64,000 bases of DNA from Rhodococcus pyridinivorans (GCF_900105195.1 NZ_FNRX01000002.1:1426001-1490000); one strand, 5' to 3'; counted from the first letter of the stretch, positions 9,700-19,346 are shown. Notes: generated from the letters alone by a model not told the origin. Translations and numbers: made by a program.

Positions 9700-10872
9700 G
9701 TGAGCCAGCGGGAGTGGATCGAGAAGGATTTCTACAAGGACCTGGGCGTCTCCCCCGACGCAACGCAGGACGAGATCAAGAAGGCCTACCGGAAACTGGC
9801 GCGGGACCTGCATCCCGACGCCAACCCCGGTGACGCCAAGGCCGAGGAACGCTTCAAGGCCGTCAGCGAGGCCAACGCTGTCCTGTCGGATCCCGCCAAG
9901 CGCAAGGAATACGACGAGACCCGGCGCCTGTTCGCCTCCGGCGGCATGCCGGGTGGCTTCCGTCCCGGCGCCGGCGGATTCTCCGGTGGTACCGGAGCGA
10001 CCTTCGACATCGGCGACCTGTTCGGCGGTGGCGGCGACGGTGGGCTCGGCGACCTCTTCGGTGGCCTGTTCAACCGCGCCGGTGGCGGCACTGCTTCCAC
10101 CGCCGGCCGTTCGCGTCCACGCCGCGGATCAGATGTCGAGACCGAGACGACGCTCGACTTCCGCGATGCCGTCCAGGGCGTCACGGTTCCCCTGCGGATG
10201 ACCAGCCCGGCGCCGTGCACCACCTGCCACGGCAGCGGTGCCCAGCCGGGAACGAGTCCGCGGGTCTGTCCGAACTGCAACGGAAGCGGTGTGGTCTCCC
10301 GTAACCAGGGCGCCTTCGGATTCTCGGAACCGTGCGACGACTGCCGGGGCAGCGGATCGATCATCGACAACCCCTGCAGCGACTGCCGCGGTACCGGCGT
10401 GCAGAACCGCACCCGCACCATCACCGTGCGGGTTCCCGCAGGCATCAAGGACGGTTCGCGCATCCGCCTCGCCGGTCAGGGCGAGGCCGGTCTGCGCGGC
10501 GCCCCGTCCGGCGACCTGTTCGTGACGGTGCACGTCCGTCCCGACCGCGTGTTCGGGCGTGAGGGCGACGATCTGACCCTCGTGCTGCCCGTCAGCTACG
10601 GCGAACTCGTCCTCGGCGGCACCGTCTCGGTGCCGACCCTCGACGGCCGCGTCGGGCTGAAGATTCCGCCGGGAACGGCCGACGGCCGGGTCCTGCGGGT
10701 CCGCGGACGCGGCGTCCCCAAGCGCGGGGGCGGCGCCGGTGACCTTCTCGTCACGGTGAAGGTCGCGATCCCGCAGAATCTCGACGAGAAGGCGACGGAA
10801 GCGCTGCACAACTATCTTCGTGCAGAAGAGGCAAGCGGTTTCGATCCTCGAGAGGGATGGGCAGGTGCGTGA
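9700..10872 (+). CDS. dnaJ: Chaperone protein DnaJ (Hsp40, type I)
   Basis: A 390-residue type I J-protein that stimulates DnaK ATPase. The J domain has the catalytic HPD at residues 38-40. It is followed by a long Gly/Phe-rich linker and four zinc-binding repeats [24 protein letters not shown] and CSDCRGTG, all Cys present, then the C-terminal peptide-binding domains. GTG at 9700 follows a strong GAGGAGG-like site. Its stop shares one base with the hspR ATG (TGATG). Confidence 0.96.
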   Translation: MSQREWIEKDFYKDLGVSPDATQDEIKKAYRKLARDLHPDANPGDAKAEERFKAVSEANAVLSDPAKRKEYDETRRLFASGGMPGGFRPGAGGFSGGTGATFDIGDLFGGGGDGGLGDLFGGLFNRAGGGTASTAGRSRPRRGSDVETETTLDFRDAVQGVTVPLRMTSPAPCTTCHGSGAQPGTSPRVCPNCNGSGVVSRNQGAFGFSEPCDDCRGSGSIIDNPCSDCRGTGVQNRTRTITVRVPAGIKDGSRIRLAGQGEAGLRGAPSGDLFVTVHVRPDRVFGREGDDLTLVLPVSYGELVLGGTVSVPTLDGRVGLKIPPGTADGRVLRVRGRGVPKRGGGAGDLLVTVKVAIPQNLDEKATEALHNYLRAEEASGFDPREGWAGA

Positions 10873-11276
10873 TGAGCGAGACGAGAATGCCACGGAATCT
10901 GTCACCGGATCCCGATGCGCGCGTCTACGTCATCTCGGTGGCAGCAGAACTCGCCGGGATGCATGCGCAGACGCTGCGTAACTACGACCGGCTCGGACTC
11001 GTCACCCCGCACCGCACCAGCGGCGGCGGCCGCCGGTACTCGCCGCGCGACGTCGAACTGCTGCGCGAAGTGCAGCGCCTCTCCCAGGACGAAGGTGTCA
11101 ACCTCGCCGGGATCAAACGGATCATAGAGCTGACCAACCAGGTCGAGGCACTGCAGCAGCGTGTCGCCGAACTCAACGCCGAGGTCGCCCAGTTGCGTTC
11201 GACACGCGGCGATCTGGTGCCCATTCCGCGCAGCAACGCCCTCGTCGTGTGGAAGCCGCGCAACAGGCGCGACTGA
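10872..11276 (+). CDS. hspR: Heat-shock repressor HspR
   Basis: A 134-residue MerR-superfamily repressor. The winged helix includes VAAELAGMHAQTLRNYDRLG and wing GGGRRYSPRDVELL, followed by a coiled coil (NQVEALQQRVAELNAEVAQL) and a basic tail. HspR binds HAIR elements, with DnaK as co-repressor in Streptomyces and mycobacteria, closing a feedback loop on its own operon. Three HAIR-like sites lie before dnaK and one before clpB in this window. ATG at 10872 overlaps the dnaJ stop; an in-frame GTG upstream is less likely. The stop codon lies inside an imperfect tandem duplication. Confidence 0.95.
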   Translation: MSETRMPRNLSPDPDARVYVISVAAELAGMHAQTLRNYDRLGLVTPHRTSGGGRRYSPRDVELLREVQRLSQDEGVNLAGIKRIIELTNQVEALQQRVAELNAEVAQLRSTRGDLVPIPRSNALVVWKPRNRRD

Positions 11277-11318
11277 CCGCACCGCGGTCGAGCGCGACTG
11301 ACCCGCCGGATCGGTCGA
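11267..11318 (+). repeat. Imperfect tandem duplication across the hspR stop
   Basis: Unit 1 (11267-11291) and unit 2 (11292-11318) both begin GCGCGACTGACC and end GGTCGA. The TGA in the first unit is the hspR stop. Confidence 0.7.
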
Positions 11319-11375
11319 GAACGAAAATCTCCCGCCCAGCGAGACGATCGCCCTGTGGAGCCTCGACGTCTGCCT

Positions 11376-11394
11376 AGTGTGGCGTGTTCCACAC
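11376..11394 (+). promoter_or_regulatory. Putative promoter/operator of the first KstD-like gene
   Basis: Inverted repeat GTGTGG-N6-CCACAC (11377-11394) overlaps a possible -10 TAGTGT (11376-11381). The binding protein is unknown. Confidence 0.45.
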
Positions 11395-11420
11395 GAACGG
11401 GTCGACGGAAGGCAACAGTC

Positions 11421-12956
11421 ATGGCGGAGTGGGCGGAAGAATGCGACGTCCTCGTGGTGGGGTCGGGAGCCGGAGGGTGCTGCGGTGCGTACACCGCTGC
11501 GCGCGAAGGACTGTCGGTGATCCTCGTCGAGGCATCCGAGTACTTCGGCGGCACCACGGCGTACTCCGGGGGCGGCGGCGTCTGGTTCCCCACCAACGCG
11601 GTCCTGCAGCGTGCCGGTGACGACGACACCCTCGAGGACGCACTGACCTACTACCACGCGGTCGTCGGCGACCGCACCCCGCGCGAACTGCAGGAGGCGT
11701 ATGTCCGCGGCGGCGCCCCGCTGATCGACTACCTCGAGTCCGACGACGATCTCGAATTCATGGTCTACCCGTGGCCCGACTACTTCGGCAAGGCGCCCAA
11801 GGCCCGTGCCCAGGGACGTCACATCGTCCCGTCGCCGCTGCCCATCGCCGCCGATCCCGAGCTCAACGAGTCGATCCGCGGCCCGCTCGGCCGCGAACGC
11901 AACGGCGAACCCCTGCCCGACATGCTCATCGGAGGTCGCGCGCTCGTCGGACGATTCCTCATCGCCCTGCGCAAGTACCCGAACGTGGAGCTGTACCGGA
12001 ACACCCCGCTCGAAGAACTGATCGGCGAGGACGGTGTGGTCGTGGGCGCGGTCGTCGGGAACGACGGCGAGCGACGGGCGATCCGCGCGCGCAAGGGTGT
12101 CGTCCTCGCCGCCGGTGGCTTCGATCGGAACGACGAGATGCGCAGCAAGTACGGGGTGCCCGGCGCCGCGCGGGACTCGATGGGCCCGTGGTCGAATCTC
12201 GGCAAGGCCCACGAGGCGGGCATCGCCGTCGGCGCCGACGTCGACCTGATGGATCAGGCCTGGTGGTCGCCGGGACTGACCCACCCGGACGGACGTTCGG
12301 CGTTCGCGCTGTGCTTCACGGGCGGCATCTTCGTCGACCAGGACGGTGCGCGGTTCACCAACGAGTACGCACCCTACGACCGTCTGGGCCGCGACGTCAT
12401 CGCCCGCATGGAGCGCGGCGAGATGACGTTGCCGTTCTGGATGATCTACGACGACCGGAACGGTGAGGTCCCACCGGTCGGGGCGACGAATGTGCCGCTC
12501 GTCGAAACCGAGAAGTACGTCGACGCGGGACTGTGGAAGACCGCCGACACCCTCGAGGAACTCGCCGAGCAGATCGGTGTGCCAGCCGAATCCCTGAAGG
12601 CGACCGTCGCGCGGTGGAACGACCTGGCCGCGAAGGGAGTCGACGAGGACTTCGGCCGCGGGGACGAGCCCTACGATCTCGCCTTCACCGGCGGTGGGTC
12701 CGCGCTGGTCCCGATCGAACAGGGCCCCTTCCACGCGGCACAGTTCGGCATCTCCGACCTCGGCACCAAGGGCGGTCTGCGGACCGACACCGTCGGGCGG
12801 GTGCTCGACAGCGAGGGTGCTCCGATCCCCGGCCTGTACGCGGCGGGCAACACGATGGCCGCACCGAGCGGCACCGTCTACCCCGGCGGCGGCAATCCGA
12901 TCGGTGCGAGCGCACTGTTCGCGCACCTGTCCGTGATGGACGCGGCGGGACGCTGA
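11421..12956 (+). CDS. FAD-dependent 3-ketosteroid-delta1-dehydrogenase-like protein
   Basis: A 511-residue flavoprotein of the fumarate reductase/KstD family. The Rossmann FAD site GSGAGG is at residues 14-19, followed by EASEYFGGTTAYSGGGGVW. Positions matching the KstD active-site tyrosines are present: PDYF near residue 121, TNEYAPY in the middle, and VYPGGGNPIGAS near the C-terminus. KstD enzymes introduce the C1-C2 double bond into the steroid A ring; a related substrate is possible because the C-terminal NPIGAS departs from the usual GATIG. ATG at 11421 has GGAAGG upstream. A hairpin terminator follows. Confidence 0.8.
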   Translation: MAEWAEECDVLVVGSGAGGCCGAYTAAREGLSVILVEASEYFGGTTAYSGGGGVWFPTNAVLQRAGDDDTLEDALTYYHAVVGDRTPRELQEAYVRGGAPLIDYLESDDDLEFMVYPWPDYFGKAPKARAQGRHIVPSPLPIAADPELNESIRGPLGRERNGEPLPDMLIGGRALVGRFLIALRKYPNVELYRNTPLEELIGEDGVVVGAVVGNDGERRAIRARKGVVLAAGGFDRNDEMRSKYGVPGAARDSMGPWSNLGKAHEAGIAVGADVDLMDQAWWSPGLTHPDGRSAFALCFTGGIFVDQDGARFTNEYAPYDRLGRDVIARMERGEMTLPFWMIYDDRNGEVPPVGATNVPLVETEKYVDAGLWKTADTLEELAEQIGVPAESLKATVARWNDLAAKGVDEDFGRGDEPYDLAFTGGGSALVPIEQGPFHAAQFGISDLGTKGGLRTDTVGRVLDSEGAPIPGLYAAGNTMAAPSGTVYPGGGNPIGASALFAHLSVMDAAGR

Positions 12957-12983
12957 CACACAGAGGCGGGACGCCGACGCACA
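12944..12983 (+). repeat. Tandem duplication across the stop of the KstD-like gene
   Basis: Two 19-bp units (12944-12962 and 12965-12983, period 21) match at 17 of 19 positions. The first contains the TGA stop. Confidence 0.7.
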
Positions 12984-12988
12984 TACGA

Positions 12989-13028
12989 ACCGGGCCCGGA
13001 GGATACGCAGGTATCCTCCGGGCCCGGT
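12989..13028. terminator. Bidirectional hairpin terminator
   Basis: Perfect 18-bp stem (12989-13006 with 13011-13028) and a GCAG loop, between convergent genes. Confidence 0.9.
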
Positions 13029-13036
13029 CCGTCGTC

Positions 13037-13489
13037 TCAGGGTCGGGTGACGGCGAAGTCCGCTGTCATGAACGGATATCCGTCCTCTACGGTGGTCGCG
13101 ACCTCGAAGCCGTGCCGGTTGGCACCGCCGATGTGGGTGCCGTCGCCGTTCGCGACGCCCGTGCCGTAGTTGTTGGCCATGAGCGCCACGGTCGCGTCGC
13201 CGGGCATCGTGTAGTCGATCTGGATGCCGAACCCGCGCCGGTCGGCGCTGCTCGCCGAGACCGTCTCGGTGGAGCGGGCCGGCACCACGGTGGCCGGCTC
13301 GTCCACCCATGTTCCGTAAGGGTTCTCGGTCGACGTGAGCACCATCGGCGCATCGGTGTCGTTGCGGATCGTCAGCGTGATGGTGGGCCCGTCGGTGGGC
13401 AGGGAATCGGCGGCCGCAGTGGCGGGTGCGGTGATCGCCGCTGCAGCGGTCAGAACTGCCGCTGCGACAGCGCGGGTGCGGTACTTCAT
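13037..13489 (-). CDS. Small secreted protein of unknown function
   Basis: A 150-residue exported protein. The start MKYRTR is followed by a hydrophobic Ala-rich stretch and a likely signal peptidase I site near residue 27 (ATAAADS). The mature part (about 120 residues) is predicted beta-rich, with no Cys or transmembrane helix and a dense Gly/Asn region (NNYGTGVANGDGTHIGG). No known catalytic motif was recognised. It stands alone between two terminator-like or non-coding stretches. Whether it binds ligand or cell wall cannot be told. Confidence 0.72.
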   Translation of the reverse strand: MKYRTRAVAAAVLTAAAAITAPATAAADSLPTDGPTITLTIRNDTDAPMVLTSTENPYGTWVDEPATVVPARSTETVSASSADRRGFGIQIDYTMPGDATVALMANNYGTGVANGDGTHIGGANRHGFEVATTVEDGYPFMTADFAVTRP

Positions 13490-13585
13490 CGTGCTCCTGG
13501 CGGTTGACGACTCGTGGTTCTCAGCCGTGCCTGGCCGGCCGCTGAAGTGTACCCGTCGGTAGCCCGATCCGTCGGTCTTCGGCGA

Positions 13586-14575
13586 TCAGGCCGGGACGAG
13601 GTCGCTGACCTGCGCAACAAGCTCCAGTGAACGCAGCCACGCGTCGCGTCCGGGAGCCGACGACACGACGATCAGCTCGTCGGCCTGCGCGCGCTCGGTG
13701 AACCGGTCGAGGTAGTCGCGCACCTCCTGCGGCGTACCCACGGCGGTGTACCGAAGCATCTCGAGCACCTGCATGCCGGCGGGGGAGTCGAGCAGCATGT
13801 CGATCTCCTCCTCGCTGAACGTGCGCCCGCGTCCGACCATCTGGACGACCCGCGCCCGCTTGGTCGCCTCGAACAGCGACTGCGCCTCCTCGGCGGTATC
13901 GGCGGCGATCACACCGACACCCGCGATGACGTACGGCTCCGAGTGGTCGGGGGAGGGCTGGAACTCGCGGCGGTACAGCCGCACCGCGTCCTCGAGGGCC
14001 TGCGGCGCGAAGTGCGACGCGAAGGCGTACGGAAGACCGAGCAGAGCAGCGAGTTTCGCGCCGAACAGCGACGAGCCCAGGATGTACAGCGGCACATCGG
14101 TGCCCTTACCGGGGATCGCGTCGACTCCAGGGATCCGCGACTCACCCTTCAGGTAGGCCTGCAGTTCGAGGACGTCCTGCGGAAAACTGTCGGCCGACGT
14201 CGGGTCGCGGCGCAGCGCCCGCATGGTCTTCTGGTCGCTGCCGGGGGCGCGGCCGAGACCGAGGTCGATGCGGCCGGGATGCAGCGTGGCGAGAGTTCCG
14301 AACTGTTCGGCGATGGTCAGCGGCGAGTGGTTCGGCAGCATGATGCCGCCGGCGCCGAGACGGATCGACGAGGTGTGCGCGGCGACGTGCGCAATGAGTA
14401 CGCTCGTCGCCGACGAGGCGATCGTCGGCATGTTGTGGTGTTCGGCGTACCAGATGCGCCGGTAACCCCACTGCTCGGCGAGCTGGGCCATCTTCACGCT
14501 GGCGTCGAAGCTCTCACGGGCGGTCTCGCCCTTGCCGATGTGTGCGAGGTCGAGGATGGAGAGGGGAACGGTCAC
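13586..14575 (-). CDS. LLM-class flavin-dependent oxidoreductase (MsnO8 type)
   Basis: A 329-residue luciferase-like TIM-barrel protein. Family motifs: [11 protein letters not shown] at the N-terminus, [33 protein letters not shown] and [12 protein letters not shown]. Such proteins use FMNH2 or F420; substrate is unknown. The GTG at 14575 was chosen over upstream starts because a GAAGGA site lies about 6 bases before it and homology begins there. First of four leftward redox genes (13586-16644) in the catabolic island; each is separated by about 80-110 bp, so they need not share one transcript. Confidence 0.85.
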   Translation of the reverse strand: MTVPLSILDLAHIGKGETARESFDASVKMAQLAEQWGYRRIWYAEHHNMPTIASSATSVLIAHVAAHTSSIRLGAGGIMLPNHSPLTIAEQFGTLATLHPGRIDLGLGRAPGSDQKTMRALRRDPTSADSFPQDVLELQAYLKGESRIPGVDAIPGKGTDVPLYILGSSLFGAKLAALLGLPYAFASHFAPQALEDAVRLYRREFQPSPDHSEPYVIAGVGVIAADTAEEAQSLFEATKRARVVQMVGRGRTFSEEEIDMLLDSPAGMQVLEMLRYTAVGTPQEVRDYLDRFTERAQADELIVVSSAPGRDAWLRSLELVAQVSDLVPA

Positions 14576-14673
14576 CGGTAATCCTTCGCGTCGGGGCCCG
14601 GTATCGGCCGCCGGGCACACCTTCGGAGCAACCTCGACCGGTGACCGTCTATTCCCTCACCTGTCGTTCGGCG

Positions 14674-15168
14674 TCACCGCCGTTCGAAACCGCCGTAGGT
14701 GCCCTGGAAGAACAGGAGCGGACCGCGGGAGTGCAGCGACGTCAGCCCCGTGACCCGTGCCAGCACGATCGTGTGGTCGCCGGCCTCGTACTCGGTCTCC
14801 ACGGTTGCCTCGACCCGCGCCAGGGCTCCCTCGATCGCCGGAGCGCCGTTGTCGCCCGGCTCCCAGCGCACCCCGCGGAACTTGTTGCCGCCGCTCACCG
14901 CGAACGCACCGCACAGGGTGCGCTGGCTCTCGGACAGGACGTTGACGGCCAGGGTGCCGACCTCCCGGATCTTCGGCCAGGTCGTCGACGTGCGGGCGGG
15001 ACAGAACGAGATGAGCGGCGGGTCCAGCGAGACCGACACGAACGACTGACAGGCGAATCCCAGCGGTTCGTCGCCGTCGAGCGCGGTGATCACCGTGACA
15101 CCCGTGCAGAAGTTGCCCATCACGTCGCGGATCCGTCGGGGATCCAGTACCGCGTGTTCCGCTGTCAT
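14674..15168 (-). CDS. Flavin reductase family protein (HsaB-like)
   Basis: A 164-residue short-chain flavin reductase: FMN-binding split barrel with NFCTGVTVIT near the N-terminus, the SFVSVSLDPPLISFCP segment typical of the family, and GDHTIVLARV. Such enzymes supply reduced FMN or FAD to two-component monooxygenases; HsaB does this for the steroid-ring hydroxylase HsaA. No obvious group-D hydroxylase is adjacent, though the neighbouring LLM protein could use the reduced flavin. ATG at 15168. Confidence 0.85.
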   Translation of the reverse strand: MTAEHAVLDPRRIRDVMGNFCTGVTVITALDGDEPLGFACQSFVSVSLDPPLISFCPARTSTTWPKIREVGTLAVNVLSESQRTLCGAFAVSGGNKFRGVRWEPGDNGAPAIEGALARVEATVETEYEAGDHTIVLARVTGLTSLHSRGPLLFFQGTYGGFERR

Positions 15169-15246
15169 CGAAACTCCAATCGATCGGCGTTCGTTCCAGT
15201 GTCCGTCACCGACGACACAGTGTGCGAACCCTGTCCCGCCGACCGG

Positions 15247-15636
15247 TCAGCGAACACGCATGTCTCCGGGAGCCCAGACCGCCCGCATGCTGGTGATGCG
15301 TCCCTCGTCGTCGAACGTCATGACGTCGATGGGCTCGATCTCGTAGGTCTGCTCGCCCGCCTTCGTGACCACACGGAAGTGGAAGGCCGCGGTCGACCCG
15401 GCGATCCGGAGCGTGAGCAACTCGGTGGTGTTCTCGGTGGCCTCGACACCCTTGTAGAACTCGGCGATCGCTGCCCGGCCCACGCGAGGCTCGCTTCCGG
15501 CAGGATCCTCGAGGGTGGCGTCGTCGGCGTAGAGGGCGGCGATGTCGGCGGCCACGCCTGCGGCCACGGCATCGAGATAGGCGTGCACGGTGGTGCGGAT
15601 GCGCTGAGTGCGGGCGTCGGTGTCGGAAACGGTCAC
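15247..15636 (-). CDS. SnoaL-like / steroid delta-isomerase-like protein
   Basis: A 129-residue NTF2-fold protein with the ketosteroid-isomerase pattern: N-terminal helices (VHAYLDAVAAGVAADIAALY), ADDATLEDPAGSEPRVGRAA, then the beta sheet ending in FDDEGRITSMRAVW. Delta5-3-ketosteroid isomerases of this fold use Tyr and Asp; a Tyr in the N-terminal helix and Asp in the ATLEDP segment are present. The isomerase role is inferred from fold and the nearby KstD-like genes. GTG at 15636 has CAGGAG 7 bases upstream; an upstream extension is therefore dropped. Confidence 0.75.
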   Translation of the reverse strand: MTVSDTDARTQRIRTTVHAYLDAVAAGVAADIAALYADDATLEDPAGSEPRVGRAAIAEFYKGVEATENTTELLTLRIAGSTAAFHFRVVTKAGEQTYEIEPIDVMTFDDEGRITSMRAVWAPGDMRVR

Positions 15637-15741
15637 GGTCGCTCCTGTGTGGTGCGGGACGAAAGGTGTCGCGTCGACGCTGGCTAGCGACCCGCTGGCG
15701 CACCGCATCGCCGTTCTCCCGGCCAGCGGGAGATGCCGACC

Positions 15742-16644
15742 TCACCCCACCCCGAGATCGCCGAATTCCCTGCCGAACAGGTCGGCGAGGGCGACGAGCT
15801 GGTCGCAGTAGTGGTCGGCGGATCCGGCGTCCACACCGGCACCGACGATCGTCGCGCCCGCTGCGATCGCGCGGCCGAGTCGTCTGCGCGTCGCGTCGGG
15901 GTCACCGAGCGGGTCGAGCCGCGTCACCGACAGCACGACCTCGAAGCCGGGCGGCGGCTGCCTCTTCGCGAGCATCGTTTTCACGTCGTCGAAGGGGAGC
16001 CCGAAAGGTACCCAGCCGTCCCCGAACTCGCACGCGCGTCGCAGCGAACGCGGGGTGCGGCCGCCGATCCATAACGGAACTCGCGGCTGCACGGCGCAGG
16101 GATCGACCACCACATCCGAGTACTCGAAATACTCTCCGTGATAGGAGGGTTCGCGTGTCGATAGAGATGCGCGCAGGGCGGCGAGAGCATCGTCGGCGCG
16201 TGCGCCGCGATCAGTGAAGGGGGCTTCGAGCAACGCGAACTCCTCCTCGAGCGAACCGACGCCGAGACCGAGGGTCAGGCGTCCACCGCTGACCGTGTCG
16301 AGCGTGCCGTAGCGCTTCGCGATCTCCAGAGGATGGTGGTAGCCGAGGACGAGAACCTGGGTGACCAGTCGGATCCGGTCGGTGCGCGCTGCCAGGAAGC
16401 CGAGGGTCGCCAGCGGATCCCAGTACGTCCCACCGCGCGTCGCGGCCACGGGCGCCGGTACGGCGACGTGTTCACTGCAGGTGAGGTGGTGGAATCCCGA
16501 CCGATCCGCGGTGACCGCGATCTGCGACAGTTCCTCGATGCCCGCGCCGGCCTCCCAGTCGCCGGAGGCCTCGGGGACCCGGGTGACGACCGGGCTGGTG
16601 ATCCCGATGCGTACTGCCGGCATGCGGTTCGATCCGTCGGTCAT
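15742..16644 (-). CDS. LLM-class (F420-type) oxidoreductase
   Basis: A 300-residue luciferase-like TIM barrel: SGFHHLTCSEHVAVP, RLVTQVLVLGYHHPLEIAKR, GRLTLGLGVGSLEEEF and VPLWIGGRTPRSLRRA match the F420-dependent TIGR036xx groups. F420 use is inferred from family, not proven. ATG at 16644 has a clear GGAGAG site (reverse strand), so the longer upstream reading is rejected. It starts 31 bp from the divergent esterase gene, so the two promoters must overlap or one gene lacks its own. Confidence 0.83.
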   Translation of the reverse strand: MTDGSNRMPAVRIGITSPVVTRVPEASGDWEAGAGIEELSQIAVTADRSGFHHLTCSEHVAVPAPVAATRGGTYWDPLATLGFLAARTDRIRLVTQVLVLGYHHPLEIAKRYGTLDTVSGGRLTLGLGVGSLEEEFALLEAPFTDRGARADDALAALRASLSTREPSYHGEYFEYSDVVVDPCAVQPRVPLWIGGRTPRSLRRACEFGDGWVPFGLPFDDVKTMLAKRQPPPGFEVVLSVTRLDPLGDPDATRRRLGRAIAAGATIVGAGVDAGSADHYCDQLVALADLFGREFGDLGVG

Positions 16645-16675
16645 ACGCTCTCCTTCGTCGATCGGTCCGTCAGGA

Positions 16676-17557
16676 GTGTGCGCTCGGACGGGCTCGCGGA
16701 GCACGTCCGGTCCCGCTCGCCGATACACGACCAGTGAGGTACACGATCTCGTCGTCGACGGACCGGGAGGCGGCCTCGCGTTGCGCCTCTACCGTCTCGA
16801 GTCCTCCGAGGCCGCGCGCCCGGTCGTCGTGTTCGCGCACGGTGGAGGGTTCGTCTGCTGCGATCTCGACAGTCACGACGAGTTCTGCCGGTCGATGGCG
16901 GAGGCTGTCGGGGCCGTCGTCGTGTCCGTCGATTACCGCCTCGCTCCCGAACACCCTGCCCCGGCCGCGCACGACGACCTGTACGCCGCGCTCGAATGGA
17001 CGGCCGCGACCGTCGCGTCGTACGGGGGAGACCCGGCGCGCATCGTGCTTGCCGGCGACAGTGCCGGTGGAAACCTCGCCGTGACCGTCGCGATCGCCAC
17101 CTGCGACAGGGGCGGACCGGCGGTGCTCGGTCAGGCGTTGTTCTATCCGGTGATCGACGACGACTTCGACACCGAGTCGTACCGGAAGTACGGGGTGGGC
17201 TACTACAACTCCGCCGCGGCGATGCGGTGGTACTGGGAGCAGTACGCACCGGACGGCACCGACGATCCCCGCCTGATCCCCACCCGCGCCGAGTCGCTCG
17301 CCGGGCTGCCCTCGGCGGTCGTCGCCACCGCCGAACTCGATCCGCCGTGTTCGTCCGGCGACGACTACGCCGACCGTCTCGCCGCGGCCGGGGTGTCCGT
17401 GCAGCACCGCAGATTCGACGGCCTGTTCCACGGATTCCTGACCTTCCCCGCGTTGTCGCTCAGCGAGCCGGCGCGGCAGGAGGTGTGGAAGATGGTGCGC
17501 GCCCTGGTCGACGGGCCGGATCTCCCGGTGACCGGGACGAGCGGCTTCGCGTCCTGA
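16676..17557 (+). CDS. Alpha/beta-hydrolase of the HSL/lipase family, short N-terminus
   Basis: A 293-residue hydrolase. Oxyanion motif HGGG lies only about 53 residues in, then VDYRLAPEHP, the nucleophile elbow GDSAGG, and the C-terminal acid and His regions (TAELDPP and GLFHGF). HSL-family enzymes usually carry about 30 more residues before HGGG, so the N-terminal cap appears shortened. The frame remains open upstream, but that stretch is antisense to the LLM gene. The GTG at 16676 is the first in-frame start outside it and has no well-placed ribosome site. It may hydrolyse esters or lactones in the same pathway as its neighbours. Confidence 0.75.
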   Translation: MCARTGSRSTSGPARRYTTSEVHDLVVDGPGGGLALRLYRLESSEAARPVVVFAHGGGFVCCDLDSHDEFCRSMAEAVGAVVVSVDYRLAPEHPAPAAHDDLYAALEWTAATVASYGGDPARIVLAGDSAGGNLAVTVAIATCDRGGPAVLGQALFYPVIDDDFDTESYRKYGVGYYNSAAAMRWYWEQYAPDGTDDPRLIPTRAESLAGLPSAVVATAELDPPCSSGDDYADRLAAAGVSVQHRRFDGLFHGFLTFPALSLSEPARQEVWKMVRALVDGPDLPVTGTSGFAS

Positions 17558-17604
17558 GCAACTGTCCTAGCGTCCCGCAGACAACGACGAGAAGGAGACT
17601 GTCG

Positions 17605-19317
17605 ATGGCGCCGACATCCGTACCGCCCGTGGCACCCGCCCAGGACACCACCGTCGACCTGCTCGTGATCGGGTCCGGTACCGGCATGGCCGCCGCACTC
17701 ACCGCGCACGAGGCAGGACTGTCCGCCCTCCTCGTGGAGAAGTCGGCCTACGTCGGCGGATCGACCGCCCGTTCCGGCGGTGCGTTCTGGGTGCCGGCCA
17801 ATCCGGTACTCACCGCGGCGGGAAGCGGCGACACCGTCGAGCGCGGCCACACCTACGTGCGGACGGTCGTCGACGGCACGGCGCCGGTCGAACGGGGCGA
17901 GGCCTTCGTCGACAACGGTGTCGCCACCGTCGAGATGCTCCAGCGCACCACCCCCATGAAGCTGTTCTGGGCTGAGGGCTACTCCGACTATCACCCCGAA
18001 CTGGCGGGTGGTTCGGCGGTCGGCCGCAGCTGCGAGTGCCTGCCCATGGACCTGTCGGTCCTCGGTGAGGAGCGGGGTCGACTGCGTCCCGGCCTCATGG
18101 AGGCGAGCCTGCCGATGCCCACCACCGGTGCCGACTACAAGTGGATGAACCTCATGTTGCGCGTGCCGCACAAGGGTTTTCCGCGTATCTTCAAGCGGCT
18201 CGCACAGGGGGTCGCCGGTCTCGCCGTCAAGCGTGAATACGTCGCCGGTGGGCAAGCGATCGCCGCCGGCCTGTTCGCGGGTGTGCTGAAGGCCGGTGTG
18301 CCGGTGTGGACCGAGACGTCGCTGGTGCGTCTGCTCACCGACGGGGATCGTGTCACCGGTGCCGTCGTAGCGCAGAACGGACGTGAGGTGACGGTGACCG
18401 CTCGTCGCGGGGTGGTGCTTGCCGCGGGGGGGTTCGACCACGACATGGAGATGCGGCGCAAGTTCCAGTCCGAGCGTCTGCTCGACCACGAGAGCCTCGG
18501 GGCGGAGACCAACACCGGCGACGCGATCAAGGCGGCCCAGGAGGTCGGTGCCGATCTCGCCCTCATGGATCAGGCATGGTGGTTCCCCGCCGTCGCGCCG
18601 ACCCGTCCGGGCAAGCCGCCGATGGTCATGCTCGCCGAGCGTTCGCTGCCCGGCTCGTTCATCGTCGACCAGACGGGACGCCGGTTCACGAACGAGTCGT
18701 CCGACTACATGTCGTTCGGACAGCTGGTGCTCGAACGCGAGCGTGCCGGCGATCCGATCGAGTCGATGTGGATCGTCTTCGACCAGAAGTACCGCAACAG
18801 CTACGTGTTCGCGGCCGGGGTGTTCCCGCGCCGGCCGCTCCCGGAGGCCTGGTACGAGGCGGGCATCGCCCACCGCGGCACCACCGCTGCGGAACTCGCG
18901 GCGTCGATGGGCGTGCCGGTGGACACCTTCGCCGCGACGTTCGGAAGGTTCAACGAGGACGCCGCGGCGGGAACGGATTCCGAGTTCGGACGTGGCGGCA
19001 GTGCCTACGACCGCTACTACGGTGACCCGACCGTCCAGCCGAACCCGAACCTGCGACCCCTCACGCACGGCCCGCTCTACGCGGTGAAGATGACGCTGAG
19101 CGATCTCGGCACGTGCGGTGGCGTGCGCGCCGACGAGCGGGCGCGGGTCCTCCGCGAGGACGGCAGCCCCATCGCCGGTCTCTACGCCATCGGCAACACC
19201 GCGGCCAACGCGTTCGGCCACCGCTATCCCGGTGCCGGTGCCACCATCGGGCAGGGCCTGGTCTTCGGGTACATCGCGGCACGCGACGCAGCATCGTCGG
19301 ACGCACCGGTCGCCTGA
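17605..19317 (+). CDS. kstD: 3-ketosteroid-delta1-dehydrogenase-like flavoprotein (second copy)
   Basis: A 570-residue FAD enzyme closer to true KstD than the first copy. GSGTGM at residues 23-28 begins the FAD site, then VEKSAYVGGSTARSGGAFW. All four active-site positions known from Rhodococcus KstD1 appear: Tyr in GYSDYHPE (about residue 129), Tyr in NESSDY, and Tyr plus Gly in the C-terminal RYPGAGATIG. Expected reaction: 1,2-desaturation of a 3-keto-4-ene steroid or similar ring ketone. ATG at 17605 with GAAGGAG (17591-17597) fixes the start; a TAGCGT -10 candidate lies upstream at 17570. Confidence 0.85.
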   Translation: MAPTSVPPVAPAQDTTVDLLVIGSGTGMAAALTAHEAGLSALLVEKSAYVGGSTARSGGAFWVPANPVLTAAGSGDTVERGHTYVRTVVDGTAPVERGEAFVDNGVATVEMLQRTTPMKLFWAEGYSDYHPELAGGSAVGRSCECLPMDLSVLGEERGRLRPGLMEASLPMPTTGADYKWMNLMLRVPHKGFPRIFKRLAQGVAGLAVKREYVAGGQAIAAGLFAGVLKAGVPVWTETSLVRLLTDGDRVTGAVVAQNGREVTVTARRGVVLAAGGFDHDMEMRRKFQSERLLDHESLGAETNTGDAIKAAQEVGADLALMDQAWWFPAVAPTRPGKPPMVMLAERSLPGSFIVDQTGRRFTNESSDYMSFGQLVLERERAGDPIESMWIVFDQKYRNSYVFAAGVFPRRPLPEAWYEAGIAHRGTTAAELAASMGVPVDTFAATFGRFNEDAAAGTDSEFGRGGSAYDRYYGDPTVQPNPNLRPLTHGPLYAVKMTLSDLGTCGGVRADERARVLREDGSPIAGLYAIGNTAANAFGHRYPGAGATIGQGLVFGYIAARDAASSDAPVA

Positions 19318-19346
19318 GTGGACGATCCGAAAGGTAGGGAGGGCAT

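Noticed and set aside
16361..16675. Upstream extension of the esterase frame
   Set aside because: It is antisense to the well-supported LLM oxidoreductase and shows no esterase-like residues.
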